Below are positions 43,001-51,485 of a DNA stretch of 64,000 nt, in pieces (the first letter of the stretch is position 1; each line of letters begins with the position of its first letter). Where the stretch lies: contig JAWKZV010000002.1 of the NCBI GenBank assembly GCA_041395745.1, positions 372,001-436,000 of the forward strand. Direction: 5' to 3'. The notes under the pieces were generated by a model that searched no databases, was not told the origin of the DNA, and saw only the letters and a list, made by a program, of their open reading frames with translations. Source of the stretch: Porticoccus sp041395745. GTDB lineage: Bacteria; Pseudomonadota; Gammaproteobacteria; Pseudomonadales; Porticoccaceae. Position numbers and translations under genes: made by a program.

Positions 43001-44492
43001 CCTGAAACAGGTGAATCCCTCTGCACTGGTATCGGTGAAGTTGGTATCCCGCCCCGGTGTGGGAACCATTGCTGCCGGTGTGGCCAAGGCCTACGCAGAC
43101 CTGATCACCATTTCCGGGTACGACGGAGGTACTGCTGCCAGCCCCCTGACGTCCATTCGCTATGCGGGTTCGCCCTGGGAGCTAGGCTTGGCGGAAACAC
43201 ACCAGACCCTGAGGGCCAACGACCTGCGCGACAAGGTGCGTGTGCAGACTGATGGCGGTTTGAAGACCGGTCTGGACGTAGTCAAAGCGGCGATTCTCGG
43301 CGCAGAGAGCTTCGGTTTCGGTACCGCGCCGATGATTGCCTTGGGTTGTAAATACCTGCGGATCTGCCACCTAAACAACTGTGCTACCGGTGTGGCTACC
43401 CAGGACAAATTGCTGCGCGATCAGTATTACCACGGTACCGTGGAAATGGCGCGCAATTTCTTCCGCTTTATGGCTGAGGAAACCCGTGAGTGGATGGCCC
43501 GTCTAGGGGTGAGAACCCTCGAAGAACTGGTCGGTCGCGTGGATCTGCTGGAGGTGTTTTCCGGTACTACCGAAAAGCACAAAAAACTGGATCTGTCTCC
43601 CATCGTCTATACCGACGAGCTGCTACAGAGCAAGCCGCAAACCTGCCGAGTCGCTAAGAACGAGCCCTTCGACAAAGCTGCTCTTGCCGAGCGCATGGTG
43701 GCAGAAATTCTGCCTGCCATTGAGGAAAAGCGTGGTGGTGAATTCAGTTACACCATCAGCAACTGCGACCGTTCTATCGGTGCTCGGTTGTCTGGTGAAA
43801 TTGCCAAGCGTTACGGCAATGAGGGTATGGTCGATGCACCAATCAGGCTCAACCTGAGTGGTGTTGCGGGCCAGTCTCTTGGTGTCTGGAATGCCGGCGG
43901 CCTCGATATCTATCTCACCGGTGATGCCAACGACTACGTCGGCAAGGGCATGGCCAGCGGCAAGATCGTGATAGCTCCGCCGGCAAATAGCGGGTTCCGG
44001 TCAAACGATGCTCCGATTGTCGGGAATACCTGTCTGTACGGCGCCACGGGCGGTAAGTTGTTTGCGGCCGGTCGGGCTGGCGAGCGCTTCGCCGTGCGCA
44101 ATTCCGGTTCTCTCGCCGTTGTTGAAGGTGCCGGGCACCACTGTTGTGAGTACATGACTGGTGGCGTGGTAGTAGTTCTGGGTTCCACCGGCTACAACTT
44201 CGGAGCGGGGATGACCGGCGGGTTTGCCTACGTTCTTGATGAGGAGCGGAATTTCGTCGACCGCTACAATATGGAGTTGGTCGATATTCAACGCATTACC
44301 AGTGAAGCCACAGAAGCTTACCGTCACAACCTGGAAAGCATTATCCAGGAGTTTGTGCGGGAAACTGGCAGCGCCTGGGGGCAACAAATTCTCGATAACT
44401 TCGAGCATTATGTGAGCAGGTTCTGGCTGGTCAAGCCAAAAGCAGCCAGCTTACAGAGTTTGCTTGAGCACACTCGTGCGGAACCCCAGTAA
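40038..44492 (+). CDS. gltB: Glutamate synthase (NADPH) large subunit
   Basis: A 1484-residue cytosolic enzyme making two glutamates from glutamine and 2-oxoglutarate. The class II glutaminase domain starts at C15 (NCGFGLIAHTKG), so residues 1-14 are a propeptide that must be cleaved. Next come the central domain, the FMN-binding synthase domain with the [3Fe-4S] cysteines C1104, C1110 and C1115 (CKYLRICHLNNC), and a C-terminal beta-helix GXGXG domain. Length is normal. It pairs with gltD 36 bases downstream. It uses ammonium that ultimately comes from the nitrate cluster, via glutamine. Confidence 0.97.
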   Translation: MSTGLYRLDEFKDNCGFGLIAHTKGQASHRILETAIESLTCMTHRGGIAADGKTGDGCGLLMQKPDGFMRQEAKDLFSVELPSLYAVGAIMLSKDSGLRAAAKQGLTEVLGQQGLSVVGWREVPTNNACLGEIALRSLPVFEQVFVTAGELDEAHFNARLFIAKRKAEKALAADEAFYIASLSANVISYKGLMMPVDLPKFYLDLDDPRLETAICVFHQRFSTNTMPRWPLAQPFRMLAHNGEINTITGNRNWSVARTPKFETPLLPDLLEVAPLVNRTGSDSSSLDNMLEVLVAGGMDLHKAVRLLVPPAWNNTQDYGPNERAYFEYISMHMEPWDGPAGLVITDGRYAVCTLDRNGLRPSRWVLTDDDVITVASEVGVYRYEPENVVAKGRLGPGDILSIDTVSGTIQNAEDIDRQLASCNTYQKWLRDGSVKVMSTMEQDSIEVEGALTREQMQRYMKLFLASQEERDQVLRPLAEGGQEAVGSMGDDTPMAVLSAKQRTLYDYFRQQFAQVTNPPIDPLRESLVMSLATQLGREECLFTETAGHGKRVNLNSPVLSPRKYFALKNVDQSEYPVQKFSVNYDPQKTSLKDAIKSLCISVEKAVKEGVVFCILSDSDIAPEKLPIPMLMAVGAVHHHLIATGERCNANIIASTASARDSHQIATLIGYGASAVYPYLSFHILSDLVHSGEVLSDLGTAFKNYRKGINKGLLKILSKMGISTIGSYRGAQLYEIIGLASDVVETCFAETPSRIEGAGFEELQRDQQQLNAEAWSDRKGINPGGLLKYVHGQEYHAFNPDVVKALHRSVQNGDYAAWHDYAGLVNDRPIATLRDLLKIRGDIKAVPLEEVEPIEKIIKRFDSAGMSLGALSPEAHEALAEAMNSLGGRSNSGEGGEDPARYGTIKVSKIKQVASGRFGVTPHYLSSAEVIQIKVAQGAKPGEGGQLPGGKVNDLIARLRYSVPGVTLISPPPHHDIYSIEDLAQLIFDLKQVNPSALVSVKLVSRPGVGTIAAGVAKAYADLITISGYDGGTAASPLTSIRYAGSPWELGLAETHQTLRANDLRDKVRVQTDGGLKTGLDVVKAAILGAESFGFGTAPMIALGCKYLRICHLNNCATGVATQDKLLRDQYYHGTVEMARNFFRFMAEETREWMARLGVRTLEELVGRVDLLEVFSGTTEKHKKLDLSPIVYTDELLQSKPQTCRVAKNEPFDKAALAERMVAEILPAIEEKRGGEFSYTISNCDRSIGARLSGEIAKRYGNEGMVDAPIRLNLSGVAGQSLGVWNAGGLDIYLTGDANDYVGKGMASGKIVIAPPANSGFRSNDAPIVGNTCLYGATGGKLFAAGRAGERFAVRNSGSLAVVEGAGHHCCEYMTGGVVVVLGSTGYNFGAGMTGGFAYVLDEERNFVDRYNMELVDIQRITSEATEAYRHNLESIIQEFVRETGSAWGQQILDNFEHYVSRFWLVKPKAASLQSLLEHTRAEPQ

Positions 44493-44528
44493 CAAGCAGA
44501 TGGCGCAACTGAGTAAAGGTTTGCATTT

Positions 44529-45950
44529 ATGACCCAAAAACGGCTGAACAACAATTTTCAATTTGTCCAGGTTGAGCGCGAGGAGCCTCGAAAAAAGAGC
44601 ATCCAGAGTCGCACCCAGGAGTTTGTTGAAATTTATGAGCCTTTTGAGCAAAAACAGGCTGCCAGCCAGGCGCACCGCTGCCTGGATTGTGGTAACCCCT
44701 ATTGCGAGTGGAAGTGCCCTGTTCACAACTATATTCCCAACTGGTTGAAGCTGCTGTCCGATGGAAACATTCTGGAAGCGGCAGAACTCAGTCACCTCAC
44801 TAACACCCTGCCGGAAGTCTGTGGCCGCGTATGTCCCCAGGATCGTCTTTGTGAAGGTGCCTGTACCCTGAGTGACGACTTTGGTGCCGTCACAATTGGC
44901 AGTGCCGAGAAATATATTACTGATACGGCATTCGCGATGGGCTGGCGCCCCGATATGTCGCGGGTAAAGTGGACCGATAAGCGGGTAGCTGTGATCGGTG
45001 CCGGTCCCGCCGGACTTGGCTGTGCTGACGTTCTGGTGCGCAATGGCGTGAAACCGGTGGTATTTGATCGCTACCCCGAGATCGGCGGGTTGCTGACTTT
45101 TGGTATCCCCGAGTTCAAGCTTGAAAAATCGGTGATGCAGAATCGTCGCAAGGTGTTTGAGGAAATGGGAGTCGAATTCCGCCTCAATACCGAGGTCGGT
45201 GTGGATGTCACCATGTCCCAACTGTTGGAAGAGTACGATGCGGTCTTCCTGGGAATGGGTACCTACACCTATATGAAGGGTGGTTTCCCCGGAGAGGACC
45301 TTTCAGGAGTTCACGATGCACTGCCGTTCCTGATTGCCAATGTCAACCGCAATATGGGCTGGGAAAAAGACTCAACTGATTTCATCAGTGTTGCCGGTAA
45401 AAATGTCGTTGTGCTTGGTGGTGGTGATACCGCCATGGACTGCAATCGCACTTCTATCCGTCAGGGGGCTTCCTCCGTAACCTGTGCGTACCGCAGGGAC
45501 GAGGAAAATATGCCCGGCTCCCGTCGCGAAGTGAAAAATGCCAAGGAAGAGGGCGTTCAGTTCCTGTTCAATCGCCAACCGATCGAAATTGTCGGCAATG
45601 GGCGAGTGGAAGGCGTCAAGGTGGTAACCACTGAGCTGGGCGAGCCTGACGAGCGTGGTCGCCGTCGGCCTGTACCTGTCGCCGGTAGTGAAGAAATCCT
45701 TCCCGCCGATGTGGTGCTCATCGCCTTTGGTTTCCAGCCGAGTCCGGCTCCCTGGCTGAATGATATCGGTGTGGAACTGAACAGCTGGAATGGCGTTATC
45801 GCTCCAGAAGCCCAGCAATACAAATTCCAGACCAGCAACCCCAAGGTATTTGCCGGTGGGGATATGGTCAGGGGCTCCGATCTGGTTGTTACCGCTATCT
45901 GGGAAGGCCGTCAGGCTGGAGAAGGTATCCTCGATTACCTTCAGGTATAA
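44529..45950 (+). CDS. gltD: Glutamate synthase small subunit
   Basis: A 473-residue flavoprotein that takes electrons from NADPH and passes them through two [4Fe-4S] clusters to GltB. N-terminal cysteines CLDCGNPYCEWKCP and CGRVCPQDRLCEGAC are cluster ligands. The FAD site is VIGAGPAGLGCADVL and the NADPH site VVLGGGDTAMDC. Length is typical. The next gene, hemE, begins 15 bases later and may be co-transcribed. Confidence 0.96.
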   Translation: MTQKRLNNNFQFVQVEREEPRKKSIQSRTQEFVEIYEPFEQKQAASQAHRCLDCGNPYCEWKCPVHNYIPNWLKLLSDGNILEAAELSHLTNTLPEVCGRVCPQDRLCEGACTLSDDFGAVTIGSAEKYITDTAFAMGWRPDMSRVKWTDKRVAVIGAGPAGLGCADVLVRNGVKPVVFDRYPEIGGLLTFGIPEFKLEKSVMQNRRKVFEEMGVEFRLNTEVGVDVTMSQLLEEYDAVFLGMGTYTYMKGGFPGEDLSGVHDALPFLIANVNRNMGWEKDSTDFISVAGKNVVVLGGGDTAMDCNRTSIRQGASSVTCAYRRDEENMPGSRREVKNAKEEGVQFLFNRQPIEIVGNGRVEGVKVVTTELGEPDERGRRRPVPVAGSEEILPADVVLIAFGFQPSPAPWLNDIGVELNSWNGVIAPEAQQYKFQTSNPKVFAGGDMVRGSDLVVTAIWEGRQAGEGILDYLQV

Positions 45951-45965
45951 GAAGGCTCAGTTTCA

Positions 45966-47039
45966 ATGACCGCACTGAAAAACGACCGCTTTCTGCGGGC
46001 GCTTTTACGGCAGCCTGTCGATGTCACGCCTGTCTGGATGATGCGTCAGGCCGGCCGCTACCTGCCCGAGTACCGCCAGACGCGCGAGAGGGCTGGGGAT
46101 TTTATGGGGCTGTGTACCAATCCTCAGCTGGCCTGTGAGGTGACCCTGCAGCCGCTCGAGCGCTATGCACTGGATGCGGCTATTCTCTTTTCCGATATCC
46201 TGACCATTCCGGACGCCATGGGGTTGGGCTTGTATTTTGAGGCAGGTGAGGGCCCCAGGTTCAGGAAGCCGGTTCGTACCGAAGCCGATATTTCTGCTCT
46301 GCAAGTCATCAATCCCCAGCGCGATCTGCCCTACGTTATCGACGCGGTAACGACAATCCGCAGAGAATTGAATGGCCGCGTGCCATTGATCGGTTTTTCT
46401 GGCAGTCCCTGGACGTTGGCTACCTACATGATCGAGGGTGGCTCAAGCCGGGATTTTGCCCGCTCCAAAACCATGGCTTACGAACAACCGGAACTGTTGC
46501 ATCAATTGCTGACAGTCCTGGCTGATTCGGTAACGGTTTATCTCAATGCGCAGATCGCGGCCGGTGCTCAGGCTGTTCAGATCTTTGATACCTGGGGGGG
46601 AAGTCTTTCCCATTCGGCCTACCGAGAATTTTCCCTGGCGTACATGAGCCGGATCGTCGCTGGATTAACCCGTGAGAGCGAAGGACGCACAGTCCCCGTC
46701 ATTCTGTTTACCAAAGGTGGTGGCCAATGGCTGGATGTGATTGTCGATTCTGGATGCCACTGCGTGGGACTGGACTGGACGACTGACATTGGTGTTGCAC
46801 GGCAGCGGGTGGGGCATAAGGTGGCCTTGCAGGGCAACATGGACCCAGCAGTACTGCGGGCTTCGCCGGACAGAATCCGCGAGGAAGTAGCTGCAATTCT
46901 TGAACAGTTTGGTGCTGGGGAGGGACACATCTTCAATCTCGGCCATGGCATTACACCGGATATCGCTCCCGAGAACGCGGGAGCATTTGTTGACGCAGTT
47001 CACGAATTCTCGGCGAAATACCACAAAAAATGTAATTAA
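45966..47039 (+). CDS. hemE: Uroporphyrinogen decarboxylase
   Basis: A 357-residue cytosolic enzyme that decarboxylates the four acetate side chains of uroporphyrinogen III to coproporphyrinogen III. The hallmark PVWMMRQAGRYLPEYR lies near the N-terminus, with GFSGSPWTLATYMIEGG and FNLGHGITPDIAPENAGAFV further on. Length is normal. It follows gltD closely, as in Pseudomonas. Confidence 0.97.
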   Translation: MTALKNDRFLRALLRQPVDVTPVWMMRQAGRYLPEYRQTRERAGDFMGLCTNPQLACEVTLQPLERYALDAAILFSDILTIPDAMGLGLYFEAGEGPRFRKPVRTEADISALQVINPQRDLPYVIDAVTTIRRELNGRVPLIGFSGSPWTLATYMIEGGSSRDFARSKTMAYEQPELLHQLLTVLADSVTVYLNAQIAAGAQAVQIFDTWGGSLSHSAYREFSLAYMSRIVAGLTRESEGRTVPVILFTKGGGQWLDVIVDSGCHCVGLDWTTDIGVARQRVGHKVALQGNMDPAVLRASPDRIREEVAAILEQFGAGEGHIFNLGHGITPDIAPENAGAFVDAVHEFSAKYHKKCN

Positions 47040-47169
47040 ACTAACCAGTTATCGTCATATCTGACCGGTTGCCATCATCTGATTGAAATTCTTTTCTGGC
47101 TGCATATCCTTAGCTTGTAAGTTTGTTTTTTTCGCCAAGTGGATTTTCCATTACATATTTCACCCCTGA

Positions 47170-48624
47170 ATGGGGAGCAATCTTATCAGCATCAAGCAGG
47201 TAAAAATAAGAGTCGATGACGTCACGATTGGGATGTTTGTCTCTTGTCTTGATCGCCCATGGAGTCAGACGCCCTTTCCTATTCAGGGACTATTGGTTAA
47301 AAGCCCTAAAGAAATTGCCACCCTACGCAATTATTGTGAATATGTGTTTATTGATGTGACCAAGGGGGCCAGCCCTCTTGGGGTGCAGATGGCAGGTTAT
47401 AGCGCAAAGGTGGGTGAGGGTCGGAAAATTATTTCCTCCCTGACGAAAGCGCAGGCCGGTATCGTTGATAAAAGTGATGTCGCCCCTATCGAGGTCAAGC
47501 GGAATGTGTATACCGAAGTCGTTCCTCTCAGCAGTGAAGTAGAACACGCAGAAAAGGCGTTGCTCCAGCTTCGTGGGCAGTTCACGCTGGCGGCAAAACA
47601 AATTGCCAAGGGGCGAGAGTTTGATGGCCAGCGCCTGAAAGATGCCGTTGCTGACATGGTCAATAGCGTTGTGCGTTGTCCCGATGCCTTTACCTGGTTG
47701 TTGCGCCTGCGTCTGAAAGATCAACACACTCACGATCACAGCATGCGGGCAGCGTTGTGGGCGGTTCAATTTGCCCGTTACATTGGCATGCCCAAGGGGG
47801 ACATGTCTGTACTCTGTTTGGGTACGCTGCTCAAGGATATAGGTAAAGTTAAGCTTCCCAACGGTTTGCTGCGGAAAAAGCGCCGTACCAAGGAAGAGGA
47901 AGCTGAATACCAGAAATTTGTGGAATATGGCGTTGAAATGTTGCGTGTCTCAAAGGCCGTGGAACCTCGAGTAATATCTGTGGTTCGCTACCATTGTGAG
48001 CGTTTTGATGGTAGTGGCTTCCCCGAAGGCCTGATGGGCGGCAAGATCCCGGTGCTTGCCCGCATAACCGGTATCGCCACCACCTATGATGCCATTTCCA
48101 ATCCCCAGGAATCGGAAGAGCCTGTAGCTCCTTCTCGTGCAGTCAGCATGCTGTACAACATGCGCGACAGGAAATTCCAGGATGATCTGGTGGTTGAATT
48201 CATTCAATCCATCGGTCTCTACCCCACCGGTACACTGGTTGAGTTGACTACAGGGGATGTAGGCGTTGTTGTTGAACAGCATGCCAATTCCCGTCTGACC
48301 CCCAAGGTGGCAGTTTTCAATCAGAAAAAAGCCCGTGCTTCAGGGGAATATATCCTGCTGGATCTCAAGGATGAAGATCTGTCACGCAAGGAGCTAGTGA
48401 AGAACGGCATCGCTAAGGCTAGTTTTGTGTCTAAACTGGCAATTGCCAGGGATCTGGAGATTTCCGGTTACGATGTCGATATCCCGGCAGTGACCAGTAT
48501 CTTCATGAAAAATACCAGCAGAATCCTCGACAATACGATTACCGATAGCCAGGGAAACAGCGAAAAAGGCGACGAGAAAAGAGGGCGTCTGTTCTCTAAC
48601 CTGCGCGATCGTTTTCGTCTTTAG
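47170..48624 (+). CDS. HD-GYP domain protein with altered catalytic motifs
   Basis: A 484-residue protein with an N-terminal DUF3391 domain (about 8-140) and an HD-GYP domain (about 165-360). HD-GYP enzymes hydrolyse c-di-GMP with a di- or tri-iron site. Here the HD pair reads K222-D223 (LLKDIGK), the HHE motif reads H275-C276-E277, and the GYP-containing loop reads DGSGFP. The early histidine H190 remains. Loss of the HD histidine predicts weak or no catalysis, so it may be a c-di-GMP or partner-binding regulator. No ribosome site precedes the ATG at 47170, so the start is uncertain. Confidence 0.82.
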   Translation: MGSNLISIKQVKIRVDDVTIGMFVSCLDRPWSQTPFPIQGLLVKSPKEIATLRNYCEYVFIDVTKGASPLGVQMAGYSAKVGEGRKIISSLTKAQAGIVDKSDVAPIEVKRNVYTEVVPLSSEVEHAEKALLQLRGQFTLAAKQIAKGREFDGQRLKDAVADMVNSVVRCPDAFTWLLRLRLKDQHTHDHSMRAALWAVQFARYIGMPKGDMSVLCLGTLLKDIGKVKLPNGLLRKKRRTKEEEAEYQKFVEYGVEMLRVSKAVEPRVISVVRYHCERFDGSGFPEGLMGGKIPVLARITGIATTYDAISNPQESEEPVAPSRAVSMLYNMRDRKFQDDLVVEFIQSIGLYPTGTLVELTTGDVGVVVEQHANSRLTPKVAVFNQKKARASGEYILLDLKDEDLSRKELVKNGIAKASFVSKLAIARDLEISGYDVDIPAVTSIFMKNTSRILDNTITDSQGNSEKGDEKRGRLFSNLRDRFRL

Positions 48625-48630
48625 CTGCAA

Positions 48631-48651
48631 CGCCTCTCAGGTTGAGAGGCG
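48631..48651. terminator. Hairpin at convergent ends of HD-GYP and psd genes
   Basis: CGCCTCTCA pairs perfectly with TGAGAGGCG around a three-base loop. The arm contains the psd stop codon. There is no U-run on either side, so it may mark RNA ends rather than act as a classic terminator. Confidence 0.55.
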
Positions 48652-49494
48652 CGTGGCGAGCAATTGTCCCATGCGGGTGATGGTTCCGGATTTGATTTCT
48701 TCTGCCCAATTGACTTTGTTGGGTTCAAACAGCAAGACCACCGTTGATCCAAATTTGAAACGACCCATTTCATCTCCTTTTCCGAGAGTAATGGCACCCG
48801 GATCAAAGTGATCGCCTCTCAGAACCCCCGCTTCATAGCCTGTATCCCAGACTGATTCAATTCCCGCCACCATCATGGCGCCGACAAGAACCACCGCGCA
48901 ACGACCAACCGGAGTATCGAAGACGCTCACCAGACGTTCGTTCTTAGCAAACAGGCCATCCACCAGGGTGGTGGTGGCAGCGTTGACAGAGAACAGTTTG
49001 CCGGGAATGTAGCGGCTGTAATCCAGCTCCCCGGAGACGGGCATATGGACTCGGTGATAGTCGCTGGGAGACAGGTAGATGGTAATGAAATCTCCGTTGT
49101 GGAAGCGGCGGCTATCTTCATCTGTCGCCCCTAGCAAAGCCTCTACCGAGAACGACTTGCCCTTGGCCTGGAAGACTTTCCCCGCAGTGATTTTTCCCAG
49201 CTGGCTGACGGTGCCATCAGCGGGACAGGCAATGGTTGCACTGTCAGTATCGACAGGGCGTGCGTCCGGTTTGAGTGCCCGGGTAAAAAAATCATTGAAG
49301 CAGGGGTAGTCGTCCAGGACGTCGGATGCCGCTTCTTCAAGGTTGACGTTGTAGGTGCGGATAAACTGGCGAATCAGCAAATTCTTGAGGGTGGGTTGGC
49401 GGCAATCCCCTAGCTTGGCTCCCAGACGGGACAGCCCGTGCTGGGGAACCATGCGCTGCAGGGCGACAAACCATTCGTCCCGAAGTTTTCCCAC
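48637..49494 (-). CDS. psd: Phosphatidylserine decarboxylase proenzyme
   Basis: A 285-residue membrane-associated enzyme making phosphatidylethanolamine. It self-cleaves at the serine of the FGST motif (KFGSTVVLLFEPN near residue 250) to form the pyruvoyl group. YPCFNDFFTRALKP, PADGTVSQLG and LSPSDYHRVHMPVSG are family motifs. The frame is open further upstream into the sulfurtransferase gene, but the GTG at 49494, two bases past that gene's stop and ten after GGAG, gives the family length. Confidence 0.95.
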   Translation of the reverse strand: MGKLRDEWFVALQRMVPQHGLSRLGAKLGDCRQPTLKNLLIRQFIRTYNVNLEEAASDVLDDYPCFNDFFTRALKPDARPVDTDSATIACPADGTVSQLGKITAGKVFQAKGKSFSVEALLGATDEDSRRFHNGDFITIYLSPSDYHRVHMPVSGELDYSRYIPGKLFSVNAATTTLVDGLFAKNERLVSVFDTPVGRCAVVLVGAMMVAGIESVWDTGYEAGVLRGDHFDPGAITLGKGDEMGRFKFGSTVVLLFEPNKVNWAEEIKSGTITRMGQLLATRLST

Positions 49495-49496
49495 GC

Positions 49497-50303
49497 TTAC
49501 AACTCCACCGGGGTATCGGGACGGTTGCCCCATTCCCACCAGGAACCGTCATAGGCGCGAATGTCATTGAAGCCCAGCAGCTGACCGAGCATATAGGTAA
49601 ACCCAGAGCGGTGGTGGGACTGGCAATGGGTAACCGTGGGCTTGTGGGGATCAATGCCCAAGCTTGCCAGGTAGGCCAGAGCGTCTTCGCGGATACGCAT
49701 ATTGCGGCTGCTGTCCATCAGGGTGGTCCAGTCGCAGTTGATGGCGCCGGGAATATGACCGCCTTTTTCGGACATGACTTTTTCTCCCCGATATTCAGCG
49801 GGGCTGCGCGCGTCCCATATCTGCAGGTCTCCCGCATCCAGGTGAGACATGATTTCTTCGGTAGTGACCAGTTGGGAGAGGTCGACATTCACCTCAAGTT
49901 CCCTGGCTTCAGGCGGTGGGACTTCCTCAGTCATCGGAAAGCCTTCGTTGTGCCAGGCTACAAAACCACCGTTGAGATAGGACCATTTGTGGTGGCCGAT
50001 CACATCCAGGGTCCAGGCAAAACGTCCGGCCCAACCGCCGCCTTCATCGTCATAGACCACCACGTGAGTGTCATCTATCAGCCCCAGCCGGCTGAAGATG
50101 GCATTCAATTGTGGAGGGGTGGGCAATTTATTGTGCCAGGGTTGGCTGCCGCTCATGAGTTCCTTGGGGGACACATGCACAGCCCCTGGAATATGTTTCT
50201 GGCTGTAGAGACCATCGTTGCAAAGATCGACAATCAGGATATTGGGTTGGTCGAGCAGGTTTTGCAGATCTGCCGGCTCAAGCAGTTTTGGAATCTCGGA
50301 CAT
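49497..50303 (-). CDS. Two-domain sulfurtransferase (rhodanese)
   Basis: A 268-residue protein with two rhodanese domains. The second carries the active cysteine C227 in the loop CQSHHR. The first domain lacks a cysteine at the matching position (VVYDDEGGGWAGR), as usual in these pairs. It would transfer sulfane sulfur from thiosulfate or 3-mercaptopyruvate to acceptors; the loop does not match the CGSGVT of mercaptopyruvate enzymes. ATG at 50303 follows GGGAGG. It is co-directional with psd (two-base gap) and lies after rsgA. Confidence 0.88.
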   Translation of the reverse strand: MSEIPKLLEPADLQNLLDQPNILIVDLCNDGLYSQKHIPGAVHVSPKELMSGSQPWHNKLPTPPQLNAIFSRLGLIDDTHVVVYDDEGGGWAGRFAWTLDVIGHHKWSYLNGGFVAWHNEGFPMTEEVPPPEARELEVNVDLSQLVTTEEIMSHLDAGDLQIWDARSPAEYRGEKVMSEKGGHIPGAINCDWTTLMDSSRNMRIREDALAYLASLGIDPHKPTVTHCQSHHRSGFTYMLGQLLGFNDIRAYDGSWWEWGNRPDTPVEL

Positions 50304-50365
50304 GGTGCCTCCCGTATGTAAAGCAGGTGGCGATTGTACCACCGATTCCCGGGTGTTTCGGAGTG

Positions 50366-51385
50366 TTAGCGCCCTGTTTCCAGGCTCTGCAGGATATGTC
50401 GATAGCTGTCGACCCGCTGTTGGGTCAACTGTCCATTTGCCAGTGCCTGCTCTACGGCGCATCCGGGTTCTGTCCCGCGGTGCTGGCAGTCCCGGAATTT
50501 ACAGTGGCCAAGGAAGGGGCGGAACTCTGTGAAGCCACTGGCAACATCTGTGGGCTCTAGGTGCCAGAGACCGAATTCGCGAATGCCGGGTGAATCAATC
50601 ACCTCTCCGCCGTTGGGGAGGTGGAATAGGCGTGCAGTGGTCGTGGTGTGAGTGCCCTTGGTGACTGCCTCGGATAGGTCTCCCACCGCAGTGTCGGTGC
50701 CGGGCGCGAGCGCATTTAGCAGGGAGGACTTGCCGACCCCCGACTGGCCAACAAAGACTGACGTGATCCGGTCCAGTTGGTCCGCCAACAGCCCTAAACT
50801 GTCACCGCTGCGGGCGGAAACCTGTATGCAGTCGTAGCCGAGAGCAGCATAGTCCGCCAACATATCGAACAGTGTCGTGCGGTTGAGGTCATCCACCAGA
50901 TCACTTTTGTTCATCACCAGCATGGGGGTAATACCCTGATGTTCCGCGGCCACCAGGTAGCGGTCGATCAGATTGCGATGGGGTTCGGGAAGCGGCGCGA
51001 TGACCACCGCGATGCGATCGATATTGGCGGCGACCGGGCGCAATCTGCCTCGGCCATCGGGGCGGCACAGCTCAGAGTGACGGGGCTTAGCTGCGACAAC
51101 TACCCCCTGTGGTTCACCGTCCTGCCAGATGACTTTGTCCCCGGTTACGATGGTGGGCAGATTGGCCCGAAGGTGGCAGCGGCGAATGGCGCCATCCACC
51201 GGCGGATCGGATTCCACGTCTACCTGTGATCCAAAACAAGCAACTACTCGCCCATTCTGTTCGGGCCCCAGGTCTGCAGTGGCCAGGGTTTCTTCTGCCT
51301 GACGCTGGTCTGCCGCAGCACTGGCCTTGTCCTGGTTGCGCTGGATGCGTCGCTGCTGCTGTTTGGTCAGATGGCGTTTGCTCAA
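50366..51385 (-). CDS. rsgA: Ribosome small-subunit-dependent GTPase RsgA
   Basis: A 339-residue circularly permuted GTPase that checks late 30S ribosome assembly. An N-terminal basic tail and OB domain are followed by the permuted G motifs in the order G4 (NKSDL), G1 (GQSGVGKSSLLN), G3 (DSPGI), then a C-terminal zinc knuckle (CKFRDCQHRGTEPGC). The frame is open far upstream, but the TTG at 51385 preceded by AGGAAA gives LSKRHLTKQQQRRIQ, matching the family start, and there is no ATG or GTG near. The upstream extension looks non-coding. Confidence 0.93.
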   Translation of the reverse strand: MSKRHLTKQQQRRIQRNQDKASAAADQRQAEETLATADLGPEQNGRVVACFGSQVDVESDPPVDGAIRRCHLRANLPTIVTGDKVIWQDGEPQGVVVAAKPRHSELCRPDGRGRLRPVAANIDRIAVVIAPLPEPHRNLIDRYLVAAEHQGITPMLVMNKSDLVDDLNRTTLFDMLADYAALGYDCIQVSARSGDSLGLLADQLDRITSVFVGQSGVGKSSLLNALAPGTDTAVGDLSEAVTKGTHTTTTARLFHLPNGGEVIDSPGIREFGLWHLEPTDVASGFTEFRPFLGHCKFRDCQHRGTEPGCAVEQALANGQLTQQRVDSYRHILQSLETGR

Positions 51386-51485
51386 AAGCCGTTTCCTAAT
51401 GGTCAATACCGATAGCGGGCCCGCCCGGCTGGTTTCGCTGGACGCAAGGATATAGCATAAGAGTACCGGGGAACAGGAATCAGAG

